DNA of 17,927 nt from CAZPZZ01 sp964591245 (GTDB taxonomy: Bacteria > Acidobacteriota > Vicinamibacteria > Vicinamibacterales > UBA8438): NCBI GenBank assembly GCA_964591245.1, contig CAZPZZ010000081.1, forward strand, positions 1 through 17,927. The letters run 5' to 3'. The notes beneath the pieces were generated by a model. The model saw nothing but the letters and a program-made list of their open reading frames with translations, was not told the origin of the DNA and searched no databases. Positions 1 to 7,166 of the stretch are shown piece by piece. Both the position numbers and the translations under genes were made by a program. How positions within the stretch are numbered: the stretch's first letter is position 1; each line of letters opens with the position of its first letter.

Positions 1-393
1 CGTGTTCGGGAACACTTGGCTACCGACGAACTCTCGATCGGGGATTATGTGCTGAGCGGCGGAGAGCTTCCAGCGGCGGTGGTGGTTGATGCGGCGGCGC
101 GGCTCGTGCCTGGGGTTGTAGGTGATGTGCGATCCGTAGAAGAAGATTCCTTTGCGCAAGGAATTCTGGATCACCCGCACTATACGCGTCCGGCGGACAT
201 AGAGGGGCATCGCGTGCCGAGCGTGTTGTTGTCGGGGCATCATGGGGACATTCGGCACTGGCGGAAGTGTCAGGCGCTGAAACGGACGTGGGAGTTACGG
301 CCAGACCTGCTAGAAGGTGCGTCTCTTGACGAAGACGAACGCGTGATCTTGCAGGAGCTTAGGTCTCGCGTGGATGGGAAACAGGAGCGGTGA
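1..393 (+). CDS. trmD: tRNA (guanine37-N1)-methyltransferase TrmD, 3' part only
   Basis: This is the C-terminal 130 residues of TrmD, the SPOUT-class enzyme that methylates G37 of tRNAs from S-adenosylmethionine and so prevents +1 frameshifting. The open frame runs through the left window edge, so the N-terminal part lies outside. The segment LSIGDYVLSGGELPA near the start is the hallmark cofactor-binding knot loop. It is followed by a DSFAQGILDHPHYTRP segment, which carries the conserved Asp of the tRNA site, and then by the C-terminal tRNA-binding helices. The stop (TGA 391-393) lies one base before the ATG of rplS, the usual trmD-rplS arrangement. Identification is very secure; only the missing 5' end limits the entry. 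Confidence 0.97.
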   Translation, partial: RVREHLATDELSIGDYVLSGGELPAAVVVDAAARLVPGVVGDVRSVEEDSFAQGILDHPHYTRPADIEGHRVPSVLLSGHHGDIRHWRKCQALKRTWELRPDLLEGASLDEDERVILQELRSRVDGKQER

Positions 394-394
394 G

Positions 395-745
395 ATGAAC
401 GCGATAGAGACGATTGAGCAGACTCAGCTTCGAGATCGACCAGATCTCCGCCCGGGTCTGACTGTGCGAGTCCACGTGAAGATCAGAGAAGGCGAGAAGG
501 AACGCATTCAGATCTTTGAAGGTGTTGTGATTGCAATTCGACGTGGTGGACCGCGTGGGACCTTTACGGTGAGAAAGGTGTCGTCCGGCCAAGGAGTTGA
601 ACGGATTTTCCCATTGCATTCCCCCTCTATCGACCGGATTGAGATCGGACGTGCGGCGCGGGTGCGACGTGGAAAATTGTATTTCCTCAGAGCGTTGCGG
701 GGACGGGCGGCGCGCCTCCGCGAGAAGCGGCGAGCTACGAAGTAG
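395..745 (+). CDS. rplS: 50S ribosomal protein L19
   Basis: Encodes L19 (116 residues; the family is usually about 115), a large-subunit protein at the 30S-50S interface. Recognisable segments are the N-terminal IEQTQLRDRPDLRPGLTVRV, the core EGEKERIQIFEGVVIA, the FTVRKVSSGQGVERIFP block, and RRGKLYFLRALRGRAARL near the C-terminus. I place the start at ATG 395. The open frame extends seven codons upstream, but those codons lie inside trmD, and an AGGAG sits at about 382-386 ahead of ATG 395. The gene follows trmD with a one-base gap and is probably co-transcribed with trmD and rnhB. Confidence 0.97.
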   Translation: MNAIETIEQTQLRDRPDLRPGLTVRVHVKIREGEKERIQIFEGVVIAIRRGGPRGTFTVRKVSSGQGVERIFPLHSPSIDRIEIGRAARVRRGKLYFLRALRGRAARLREKRRATK

Positions 746-769
746 CGTCCCCTGCTCGAAGTCGGAGTC

Positions 770-1498
770 ATGTCCAGGCCTTCGGCCCGTCGAACGGAAG
801 AAAATCGTCTGCGGGCAGTAGGGTTCAGCCGGATCGCCGGCGTCGACGAGGTCGGTCGTGGCTGTTTGGCCGGTCCTGTTGTGGCCGCAGCGGTGGTGTT
901 ACCTCCCCGGGACTGTCTCTGGGGAATTCGAGATTCAAAGCTCCTCACGCAGTTGGCGCGCGAGCGTTTCTACATCGACATTGCGTCCTGTGCGGTCGCC
1001 TGGGCTGTGGGAATCCGGTCTCCACAGGAAGTTGATCGATGCAACGTGCACCGCGCGTCGCTTGAGGCGATGGGCGACGCGATTTGCAGTCTGTCCCATC
1101 CGCCTGATTTTGTGCTGGTTGATGGGTTCTCCATCCCCTCAGTGCGTATTCCTCAGCGTGCTGTGGTTGGAGGGGACCGCCGCTGCGCCGCTATCGCGGC
1201 CGCCTCCATAATGGCCAAGGTGTTTCGTGATCGGTACATGGTTCAACTGCACGAGGCGGACTCCCGATACCGGTTCGATCGCCACAAAGGCTATGCGACC
1301 AAGGCGCATCTGGCCGCCGTTGCGCGCCATGGCTATTCGTCAGCCCATCGACGCTCTTTCCGTCCGGCCGCAGTGGCGCATCTTGCGGATGTTCCAGAAC
1401 GACCTCGGGTCGGTCGTGCCCGCGAGGTTCTGGACAACAAATACGACGGCGATACCAAAGCTGGCTGCCGCACGGTCGTTGATGGGGATCAGGGGTGA
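770..1498 (+). CDS. rnhB: ribonuclease HII
   Basis: Type 2 RNase H, which cuts the RNA strand of RNA-DNA hybrids and starts removal of single ribonucleotides from DNA. The N-terminal GVDEVGRGCLAGPV segment holds the catalytic Asp26 and Glu27. RDSKLL follows at about 54, the metal-binding Asp118 lies in LVDG, and AAASIMAKVFRDR and the HKGY and HRRSF blocks complete the family signature. At 242 residues it is longer than the usual 200-215. The extra residues are a C-terminal tail after about residue 205 with no recognisable domain. The ATG at 770 has GGAG at 764-767. The order trmD-rplS-rnhB is a common bacterial arrangement; yraN, which often follows, is not seen here. Confidence 0.95.
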   Translation: MSRPSARRTEENRLRAVGFSRIAGVDEVGRGCLAGPVVAAAVVLPPRDCLWGIRDSKLLTQLARERFYIDIASCAVAWAVGIRSPQEVDRCNVHRASLEAMGDAICSLSHPPDFVLVDGFSIPSVRIPQRAVVGGDRRCAAIAAASIMAKVFRDRYMVQLHEADSRYRFDRHKGYATKAHLAAVARHGYSSAHRRSFRPAAVAHLADVPERPRVGRAREVLDNKYDGDTKAGCRTVVDGDQG

Positions 1499-1728
1499 TA
1501 CTGTGGCATTGCGTTGCTGTAGCGTTTGCAACGCGCGTCGTGGCTCCGCATCGGCCAGACGGTGTGCCGGGGCCGGGGCGGTGGTCTTGCCAGTGGGCAG
1601 TGCGATTCCAGCCTGACGGCTCGCTTGCTGGCGCGCCGACCGTCGGTGGATACCTGGTTCCGCGAACCGTTTTCGGCGACGATGTGGAGGCGGGTCTCAC
1701 GCCGATTCTGATACCATCTCCGCGATAG
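1495..1728 (+). CDS. possible small hypothetical protein coupled to rnhB
   Basis: A 77-residue frame starts with GTG at 1495, and the GTG overlaps the rnhB stop in a GTGA junction typical of translational coupling. The product resembles no family I recognise. It is rich in Gly, Pro and Val and has no obvious membrane segment. Third codon positions look moderately GC-rich, which weakly favours coding. The other two plus frames across 1500-1710 are also open for part of the stretch, so a real gene in another frame or a decayed remnant cannot be excluded. Together with 1729-1791, where I see nothing, it fills the space between rnhB and the next gene. Confidence 0.3.
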   Translation: MILWHCVAVAFATRVVAPHRPDGVPGPGRWSCQWAVRFQPDGSLAGAPTVGGYLVPRTVFGDDVEAGLTPILIPSPR

Positions 1729-1791
1729 CTGGTGAGCCTTGGAACATAAAGTTGCGGGTCGAGCGATTGTTGGGAGGGCGAGATTCGCCGC

Positions 1792-2115
1792 TTGAGACGT
1801 GGTCTGCTGATCGTTTATTTCCTGGAGGCCGGCCTGGTGCTCTTGATTGCGCCATGGTCTACTTTCTGGGAACGTAACCTGCTGGTCGACATTTGGCCAT
1901 GGTTCGGCGGTATGATGCGTCTGGTCGCCGTGCGTGGCGTGGTTTCTGGAGTTGGGATCGTCAATCTGTGGATTGGCCTCGCCGATCTGTGGCAGGTAAT
2001 CAGGACGTTGGTCCAGCCGTGGTGGGTGAGGGCTGACGAAGCGGATGCCTCGGGTGGATTGATTTCATCTCCCCCGGTGAGGAGACCGGGCGAGGACACC
2101 GGTTCGTGGACATAG
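1792..2115 (+). CDS. small membrane protein of unknown function
   Basis: A 107-residue protein with two likely membrane segments. The first, roughly residues 4-21, is LLIVYFLEAGLVLLIAPW. The second, roughly residues 41-68, runs through VAVRGVVSGVGIVNLWIGLADLW. Between them lies WERNLLVDIWPWFGG, a polar and aromatic loop. The C-terminal 35 residues look disordered and soluble. No enzymatic motif is visible. The start is a TTG; no ATG or GTG is available in frame before an upstream stop, and a strong GGGAGGG lies at about 1772-1778, somewhat far upstream. The 3' end overlaps the next gene's GTG by ten bases, which suggests a joint transcript with the TenI/ThiE gene and rodZ. Similar short two-helix proteins occur in Acidobacteria-type genomes, but I know of no assigned function. 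Confidence 0.7.
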   Translation: MRRGLLIVYFLEAGLVLLIAPWSTFWERNLLVDIWPWFGGMMRLVAVRGVVSGVGIVNLWIGLADLWQVIRTLVQPWWVRADEADASGGLISSPPVRRPGEDTGSWT

Positions 2116-2807
2116 AGCCGAACGACGTGTTGGCTCGCCGACCGGTCATCTCGCTGGTCACCAGTTCTGAGCGACTGCGTGCCCATGGGGCTGGCGACTA
2201 TTCGATTCTTGATGCGCAGGTTCGGGCGGCTATTGCTGCTGGAGTGGATCTCGTGCAGTTCCGAGAACCGGGACTACCAGATGCCGTGTTGTTAAATCTT
2301 GTGCGGCGCGCCGTTGAGCTGGCCCAAGGGTCCACCACCAGGATCCTTGTCAACGGTCGTATTGATGTTGCTCTCGCCTCGTCCGCGCACGGCGTCCATT
2401 TGCCGGCCGATGGGGTGCCGGCCGATCGTGCGCGACCGTATCTGCCCCGGGGATTTCTGGTCGGGCGGTCCGTTCATGGTCTAGTGGAGGCGCAGGGAGT
2501 TGTGGCTGAGGGCGGCGTCGATTATCTCACGATGGGGACCTTGTTTCCGTCCGCTTCGAAGCCTGGGGGGCTGGCCTGTGGACCGCAGGCCCTGGCAGCG
2601 CTCGTCCAGTCGGTAAGCGTGCCGGTGCTAGGGATCGGAGGGGTGACTATCGAGCGCATGAAGGCGGTGCTTGACGCGGGCGCTGCCGGAATGGCTGCGA
2701 TCGGTATATTTGCCGAACCGGGGCCGGGACGAGCCTTCGGGAGTCTCGCTCACGTTGTGCGTGAGTTACGTCGAGTCGGTGCAGAGAACCATGTCCAGCG
2801 AGCCTAA
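2106..2807 (+). CDS. ThiE/TenI-family protein, more TenI-like (thiazole tautomerase) than thiamine-phosphate synthase
   Basis: A (beta/alpha)8-barrel protein of 233 residues in the thiamine-phosphate synthase/TenI superfamily. VDLVQFREP at about 48-55 matches the strand-2 motif, but the Lys usual in ThiE (FREK) is Pro. VNGRIDVAL at 82-90 has Gly where ThiE has the Mg-binding Asp (NDR). The GVHLPADG segment also lacks the usual second ED pair. These features, together with GRSVH at 120-124, resemble TenI, which isomerises the thiazole carboxylate phosphate before coupling. FPSASKPGG and PVLGIGG are the later phosphate-binding loops. The start is GTG 2106, overlapping the upstream gene. The end overlaps rodZ by 17 bases. 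Superfamily placement is secure; the ThiE versus TenI role is inferred from residues recalled from the family. Confidence 0.85.
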   Translation: MDIEPNDVLARRPVISLVTSSERLRAHGAGDYSILDAQVRAAIAAGVDLVQFREPGLPDAVLLNLVRRAVELAQGSTTRILVNGRIDVALASSAHGVHLPADGVPADRARPYLPRGFLVGRSVHGLVEAQGVVAEGGVDYLTMGTLFPSASKPGGLACGPQALAALVQSVSVPVLGIGGVTIERMKAVLDAGAAGMAAIGIFAEPGPGRAFGSLAHVVRELRRVGAENHVQRA

Positions 2808-3582
2808 GACCGCACCCAGAAGTGAGCCGGACGTTGGCAGCCGTCTTCGTGCGGCGCGGGAGGCGAACGAGATTTCGCTTCGGGAGATCGCGTCGACCAC
2901 GAAGATCTCTGTGAGTGCCTTGGAAGCGCTGGAGCGAAACGATTTCGCAGAACTCCCCGGTGGGATTTTCACGCGCGCCTTCGTGCGGGCGTATGCCAGT
3001 GAGGTAGGGCTTGATCCTGAGCAGACCACGCGCGAGTTCGTGGCACAAGGGCCTGTCGGTGTCTCTAGTGATTCTGACTCAGCGTCGCTTGACCATCTGG
3101 GACCACATGCTCAGGACCTCTTTCAGAGCCGGTTTGAGAGTCAGCAGCGCATGGTCGGTACGGCGATCAAACTGACCGCGATTGTGATTCCCCTGGGGGC
3201 GCTCCTGCTCTTTCTCGGGGTCCGCGGCCTTCCGACGACAAGCGGTAGTCTTGGCGACATCCTGTCGATAGGGTCGTCCTCTTCTGCAGTTCCGGAAATG
3301 CCTGCTCCGCCGGTCTCGGATGGACTCGTCATCGAGCTTCGGCCCAGTGATGAGTGTTGGGTCTCACTGACCATTGATGGAGACTTACAGTTCGAGGGAA
3401 CTCTGCGCGCAGGCCAAAGCCAGTCCTTCCAGGCCAGTGAGGAGATCCTGCTGAATGTACGGAATGCGGGCGTCCTTGGTTTTACTATCAATCAGCAGCC
3501 TGGTCGGTCGCTGGGTGGTGCAGGGGAAGTCAGGTTTGAACGCATTACCCTCGAGAATTACCGAACCTACCTTGCCCCCTGA
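2791..3582 (+). CDS. rodZ: RodZ-like membrane-anchored helix-turn-helix protein
   Basis: A 263-residue protein with RodZ architecture. An N-terminal cytoplasmic HTH_25/Xre-like domain (about 15-82) contains GSRLRAAREANEISLREIA and the hallmark LPGGIFTRAFVRAYA segment. A polar linker follows, then a single membrane helix at about 126-145 (AIKLTAIVIPLGALLLFLGV), a Ser/Pro-rich linker, and a DUF4115-type beta domain at about 178-258. In rod-shaped bacteria RodZ links MreB to the elongation machinery; in other lineages the same architecture has unproven roles. The start is ATG 2791. The frame is open further upstream, but only inside the preceding gene. It overlaps that gene by 17 bases, so co-translation is likely. 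Confidence 0.85.
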   Translation: MSSEPKTAPRSEPDVGSRLRAAREANEISLREIASTTKISVSALEALERNDFAELPGGIFTRAFVRAYASEVGLDPEQTTREFVAQGPVGVSSDSDSASLDHLGPHAQDLFQSRFESQQRMVGTAIKLTAIVIPLGALLLFLGVRGLPTTSGSLGDILSIGSSSSAVPEMPAPPVSDGLVIELRPSDECWVSLTIDGDLQFEGTLRAGQSQSFQASEEILLNVRNAGVLGFTINQQPGRSLGGAGEVRFERITLENYRTYLAP

Positions 3583-3705
3583 AGAGCGGCGCTCGAGAGA
3601 GGTCCCCTCAAGGCGAGTAAGGAATGGCCGTTCTTTCCAGAACTGCGAATCCAACTGACCCGCGGTTCAGGTAACGCGACAAGGAAGCAGCGTCGCCGGA
3701 TTGCT

Positions 3706-3972
3706 TTACTTCTTCCGGATTTTCTGCCCAACCCTCGATTGGGACGATTTTGCCTTGGTTCGCCGGCGAGCAAAGATCCACTCCGATCGGAGTTGGGACA
3801 ACCCATCCATGTAGCCGGCAACGGGTAACCGTTCGTTTTCGGTGGCGAGACCTTTCAGAAGTGTAATGGCTCGGCGCAGGTCACGTTCGACGGTGGTCGG
3901 TGTGGTGTTGTGGTACAGCTGTCGAATCTCTTCGTGTGCCTTGTCCGCGGTTGGTCGCATAGGGGGCCTCAT
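3706..3972 (-). CDS. small helical protein of unknown function
   Basis: An 88-residue frame on the minus strand whose composition looks like a real protein. The N-terminal half, for example ADKAHEEIRQLYHNTTPTTV and then ERDLRRAITLLKGLATENER, is amphipathic and predicted helical. A GYMDGLSQLRSEWIF segment follows, and the tail is strongly basic (RRRTKAKSSQ and KIRKK). There is no membrane segment, signal or cysteine cluster. ATG 3972 has GTGGAG just upstream. A second ATG at 3960 is also possible, with AGG at suitable spacing. It lies 121 bases downstream of the GHMP kinase on the same strand and converges with rodZ. The basic tail could bind nucleic acid or ribosomes, but that is only a guess. 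Confidence 0.6.
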   Translation of the reverse strand: MRPPMRPTADKAHEEIRQLYHNTTPTTVERDLRRAITLLKGLATENERLPVAGYMDGLSQLRSEWIFARRRTKAKSSQSRVGQKIRKK

Positions 3973-4093
3973 GTCTCCACTAGAGTGAGAGGCGAAACGG
4001 GTCGTGTGCAGCCCGTCGGGTCAAGTGGTAGCCACTGGCGTTGGGGTCGACCGCTAGAAGCGTCTAGAGCAGGCGTATCCGTAGCCGTGGAGT

Positions 4094-5101
4094 TTAGGCA
4101 ATGTCATCTACGCGCAAGCCTTCAGTGTCGATACGACTGTCGAGCAATCGCCCCCCCGCGCTGATGACCGCATCGCGAACGGCGTTCTGGTGGTCTGGGT
4201 TGACGAGAAAGACTACGCAACCACCGCCGCCGGCTCCGCATACCTTAGCTGCAAGGGCCCCGGCGGACACGGCACGCGAGATGAGTCTGTCAATGGCCGG
4301 CGTTGTCATTCCTGGGGCAAGTGCCTGTCGTTCGTCCCATTCGAGGGAGAGTTGGCGCGCGAGTTCCTGCCACGCTCCTGCGGTGAGCGCCGCGCGGGCG
4401 GCGGCCGCGATGTCGGCGATTCGCTGCAAGGGAGCTTTGACAGTTTCGTCTCCCTCAATGTGCCGGCGTGTGATCTCCCAGTTGTTGATGCCAGACGACC
4501 GAGAATCACCACTGTAGGCTAAGACTATTCGCCGATCTAGTTCGGCTGGATCCACGTCGAGCGGAACCCGGTGTATGCCAAGTGGGCCGAGTTCAAGAGC
4601 GGAGACACCGCCGTGCAAGGCCGGATAATAATCCTGCACTCCAGTCGGAATGCCGAGCGTCCGGGCCTCTAGATTCATGGCGAGCGTTACGAGCTGGTCG
4701 GGGGAATAACGGATGCCGCACCAGCGAGCAAGGCCGCCGCAGACGGCGATATTCAGAGCGGAGGAGCCGGCGATGCCTGCGCCCAGCGGAGATTGGGCCT
4801 CCGTGATGATCTGCAGGCTGTCGACCTCGAAAAATCGCGCAATGTGAGCGAGGAGCTGGTTGTCTCCCTCAGTGGGCAGTTCTCGCCAATTGCTGGCCGA
4901 GATGGTACGCCCTGTGTCCTGAGACAGAATGGTGATGCGGCCGTCATCACTGGTCGAGATGGTACATGTGGCACGGAGCCCAATGGCGACATTGACCGTC
5001 TGTGCGAGAGGATGGAAGAGATAGAGCGGCCAGATGTCGAGGGTGCCGCCAGCGAGATCGATACGTGTTGGGGCCGAGGAGCGAACTTGCACGTGCCGCA
5101 T
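4094..5101 (-). CDS. GHMP-family small-molecule kinase, substrate unknown
   Basis: A 335-residue ATP-dependent kinase of the GHMP superfamily (galactokinase, homoserine, mevalonate, phosphomevalonate). Motif 1 is APTRIDLAGGTLDIWPLY (residues 10-27). Motif 2, the ATP phosphate loop, is SPLGAGIAGSSA (104-115). Motif 3 is KVCGAGGGGCVVFLV (from about 286). The layout resembles sugar-1-kinases such as the heptose-7-phosphate kinase HddA, but substrate cannot be read from these motifs. I chose ATG 5101; the frame extends 16 codons further, into nagZ territory. The gene is divergent from nagZ with 49 bases between the two starts. No heptose genes (gmhA, hddC, gmhB) are present in the window, so a heptose role has no local support. 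Confidence 0.85.
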   Translation of the reverse strand: MRHVQVRSSAPTRIDLAGGTLDIWPLYLFHPLAQTVNVAIGLRATCTISTSDDGRITILSQDTGRTISASNWRELPTEGDNQLLAHIARFFEVDSLQIITEAQSPLGAGIAGSSALNIAVCGGLARWCGIRYSPDQLVTLAMNLEARTLGIPTGVQDYYPALHGGVSALELGPLGIHRVPLDVDPAELDRRIVLAYSGDSRSSGINNWEITRRHIEGDETVKAPLQRIADIAAAARAALTAGAWQELARQLSLEWDERQALAPGMTTPAIDRLISRAVSAGALAAKVCGAGGGGCVVFLVNPDHQNAVRDAVISAGGRLLDSRIDTEGLRVDDIA

Positions 5102-5150
5102 TATAATTGCTCGGAGGCTGTCGCTTCTGATTTGCCGACCGACACCCACA

Positions 5151-6242
5151 TTGCCAAATACACTCCATCGTCACGTCGGACAGCTTGCGGTCCTCGGATT
5201 CGGTGGCCAGACGGTTTCTGCTGAATTGCGGGCGCTGTCGCGCGAGTGGGACCTGGGAGGTGCCATTTTCTTTGCGCGGAACGTCGAGGCTCCTGATCAG
5301 GTGGCGGAACTGGCGTTTGACCTGCAGGCATTGGCACAGGAGATTCCGCTCTGGGTCGGCGTGGACCAGGAGGGTGGGCGGGTAGCGCGATTCAAGGCCC
5401 CGTTCACCGAATGGCCCCCAATGTCCTCGTTGGGTCGGCGCGGCGATTTAGGGCTGGTTGTACGTTTCGCGGCGGCACTGGCCGATGAATTGTCGGCTGT
5501 GGGGGTGAATCTCGATTTTGCCCCAGTCCTGGATATCTATCATGAGGCTGCCGATTCTGTGATTGGGGATCGAGCGTTGGCAACGCGGCCTGAGGAGGTG
5601 GGGCGACTTGGTCGGCAGTTGGTCGAAACCCTCCAAGAACATGGGGTCGCTGCTTGTGGTAAGCACTTCCCCGGGCATGGCGATGGTCGCGCGGATTCTC
5701 ACCAGGAGCTGCCAGTCATCGGACACCCACCCGAGCGGCTTCGTGCACACGAGATGGTTCCGTTTCGAGAGGCGATTGCGGCCGATGTGGCGAGCGTGAT
5801 GACCGCGCATGTGCTCTATCCTGCATTGGATGAGGAGCAGCCGGCCACACTGTCTCGGACGATTGTCACCGATATCTTGAGAAATGAATTTGAGCACAAG
5901 GGGCTCATCGTGACAGATGATCTCGACATGAAGGGGGTTAGCGGTACACGGTCCGTCGAGGAAGCGGCCATCGGCGCACTCCGTGCCGGCTGTGACACAT
6001 TGCTCATCTGTAGCGATGCAGTGGACCGGCATGCGGCTGTGCTTGAGGCGATCATTCATGCCGTTGAAACCAATGCCCTTGACCGTCGGGTGGTTGAGAG
6101 AGCCCTGCGGCGTCAAGAGCGAGTGAAATCTCGTTTTCTCGCTGGTCCGGAACCTGTCAGACCGCTGTCTGGTCGTGAACTGAGAGCCAGGATAGGAACC
6201 GCATTCAACCAGGCGGTGGCCGACGAGATGGCTCGTGCGTGA
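5151..6242 (+). CDS. nagZ: beta-N-acetylhexosaminidase NagZ (GH3)
   Basis: A cytoplasmic glycoside hydrolase family 3 enzyme that removes GlcNAc from GlcNAc-anhydroMurNAc-peptides during murein recycling. Over 363 residues it shows LGGAIFFARNV (35-45), VDQEGGRVARF (71-81) and LDFAPVLDI (121-129). The family-defining KHFPGHGD (171-178) with ADSH (181-184) carries the acid/base histidine. TDDLDMKGV (255-263) has Asp256 as the probable nucleophile. There is no signal peptide, consistent with a cytoplasmic recycling enzyme. I chose TTG 5151: no in-frame ATG or GTG lies near the family's usual N-terminus (HVGQLAVLGF), and earlier codons overlap the divergent kinase gene. No clear ribosome-binding site precedes it. 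The stop overlaps the ldcA start. First gene of the murein operon. Confidence 0.93.
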   Translation: MPNTLHRHVGQLAVLGFGGQTVSAELRALSREWDLGGAIFFARNVEAPDQVAELAFDLQALAQEIPLWVGVDQEGGRVARFKAPFTEWPPMSSLGRRGDLGLVVRFAAALADELSAVGVNLDFAPVLDIYHEAADSVIGDRALATRPEEVGRLGRQLVETLQEHGVAACGKHFPGHGDGRADSHQELPVIGHPPERLRAHEMVPFREAIAADVASVMTAHVLYPALDEEQPATLSRTIVTDILRNEFEHKGLIVTDDLDMKGVSGTRSVEEAAIGALRAGCDTLLICSDAVDRHAAVLEAIIHAVETNALDRRVVERALRRQERVKSRFLAGPEPVRPLSGRELRARIGTAFNQAVADEMARA

Positions 6243-7165
6243 TGGTGAAGCCCCCGCGCCTGGAGCCAGGTGACCAGTTAGCGATTGTGGCCCCGGCGAG
6301 TCCGTTCGACCACATAGAATTCCAGGCGGGCGTGGCCGAGGTCGAGCGACTTGGCTTCAAGCCGCTAATCACTGAGGGACTCTTTGAACGTCGCGCGGGT
6401 TACCTGGCCGGAGATGCGGAACACCGGGCCGACGTGTTGGGTGCGGTCTGGCGTGACCCGAGTGTGGGGGCGGTTATTGGCGCCCGCGGAGGGTATGGAA
6501 GTGCGCAGCTTTTGCCATGGCTCGATCAGGCCAAAGCGCGTGGCGGCTGTAAGCCGTTCGTCGGCCATAGCGACCTGACGGCGCTGCTTGTCTATCTGAC
6601 GACCCATTGCGGACTGGTGTGTTTTCACGGTCCGTTGGTTGTAAACCTGAGTTCTGGGGAGGCTGGCTACGACCGTGACTCATTCTTGCGCAGTCTCACA
6701 AGGCCCGAACCCTTGGGTGAACTGGCTGCGGAAGGAATAGAGACGGTACGTCCTGGGCAGGCCGCGGGACAATTATTGGGGGGGACGCTGACTCAACTCG
6801 TTGCGTCACTCGGCACCCCCTACGCATTTGCGCCTCCACCGGGGTATGTGCTTTTACTTGATGAGGTGGGTGAGCGGCCGTATCGGGTCGACCGGATGTT
6901 GACGCAGTTAATCGCGAGCGGCGTGTTGGGACGGGCGAGTGCCGTGGTGTGCGGAGAGTTGCCCGGCTGCGATGAGCAGACCGGTTGGCCTACAGCGCGC
7001 GGAGTGGTAGCCGATCTTCTCGCCGAGTTTCCCGGACCGGTGCTCACGGGTTTTCCGACGGGGCATACGAGTGGCGCGGCGTTGACGGTTCCTCTCGGCG
7101 TGACCGCGCGAGTTGTGGCCGGCCCGGAGGCGCGCCTCGTTGTCACCGAGGGGGCGGTGAAATGA
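6242..7165 (+). CDS. ldcA: muropeptide LD-carboxypeptidase (peptidase S66)
   Basis: Cytoplasmic LD-carboxypeptidase of family S66, which removes the terminal D-Ala from recycled murein tetrapeptides to give the tripeptide used by Mpl. In 307 residues it has the N-terminal LAIVAPASP (about 13-21), IGARGGYGSAQLLPWLD (79-95), and VGHSD with the catalytic Ser110. LLLDEVGERPYRVDRML (204-220) carries the catalytic Glu and FPTGHTSGA the catalytic His275. It is close to the usual length of about 300. ATG 6242 overlaps the nagZ stop in a TGATG junction; GTG 6239 is an alternative start. One base separates its stop from the mpl ATG. A run of seven Gs interrupts nothing. Confidence 0.93.
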   Translation: MVKPPRLEPGDQLAIVAPASPFDHIEFQAGVAEVERLGFKPLITEGLFERRAGYLAGDAEHRADVLGAVWRDPSVGAVIGARGGYGSAQLLPWLDQAKARGGCKPFVGHSDLTALLVYLTTHCGLVCFHGPLVVNLSSGEAGYDRDSFLRSLTRPEPLGELAAEGIETVRPGQAAGQLLGGTLTQLVASLGTPYAFAPPPGYVLLLDEVGERPYRVDRMLTQLIASGVLGRASAVVCGELPGCDEQTGWPTARGVVADLLAEFPGPVLTGFPTGHTSGAALTVPLGVTARVVAGPEARLVVTEGAVK

Positions 7166-7166
7166 A

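Noticed and set aside
508..948. A 146-residue minus-strand frame antisense to rplS and rnhB.
   Set aside because: It is an Arg/Thr-rich shadow of two certain genes, with no family signature.
2000..2120. A thiamine (TPP) riboswitch ahead of the TenI/ThiE gene.
   Set aside because: The CTGAGA and ACCTGATC-type core elements are absent, and the gene overlaps its upstream neighbour, leaving no leader.
3696..3718. Inverted repeat CCGGA...TCCGG followed by ATTTT near the rodZ/small ORF convergence.
   Set aside because: The stem is only five base pairs with a 13-base loop and overlaps the end of the minus-strand ORF; too weak to call a terminator.
4024..4067. Two short hairpins (AGTGG-TAG-CCACT and CTAGA-AGCG-TCTAG) in the gap between the GHMP kinase and the small ORF.
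   Set aside because: Five-base-pair stems without a T-run occur often by chance.
3583..4093. Search for a tRNA, small RNA or riboswitch around the small ORF.
   Set aside because: No cloverleaf, CCA end or conserved riboswitch core could be recognised by eye.
5100..5107. The palindrome ATTATAAT in the nagZ/GHMP kinase divergent gap, with perfect -10 hexamers on both strands.
   Set aside because: On the minus strand the hexamer overlaps the kinase ATG, and on the plus strand no -35 is found at suitable spacing, so I did not list it as a promoter.
5448..6116. A 222-residue minus-strand frame antisense to nagZ.
   Set aside because: nagZ has all its catalytic motifs in the plus frame; the antisense frame is His/Arg/Cys-rich in the way typical of a GC-rich shadow.
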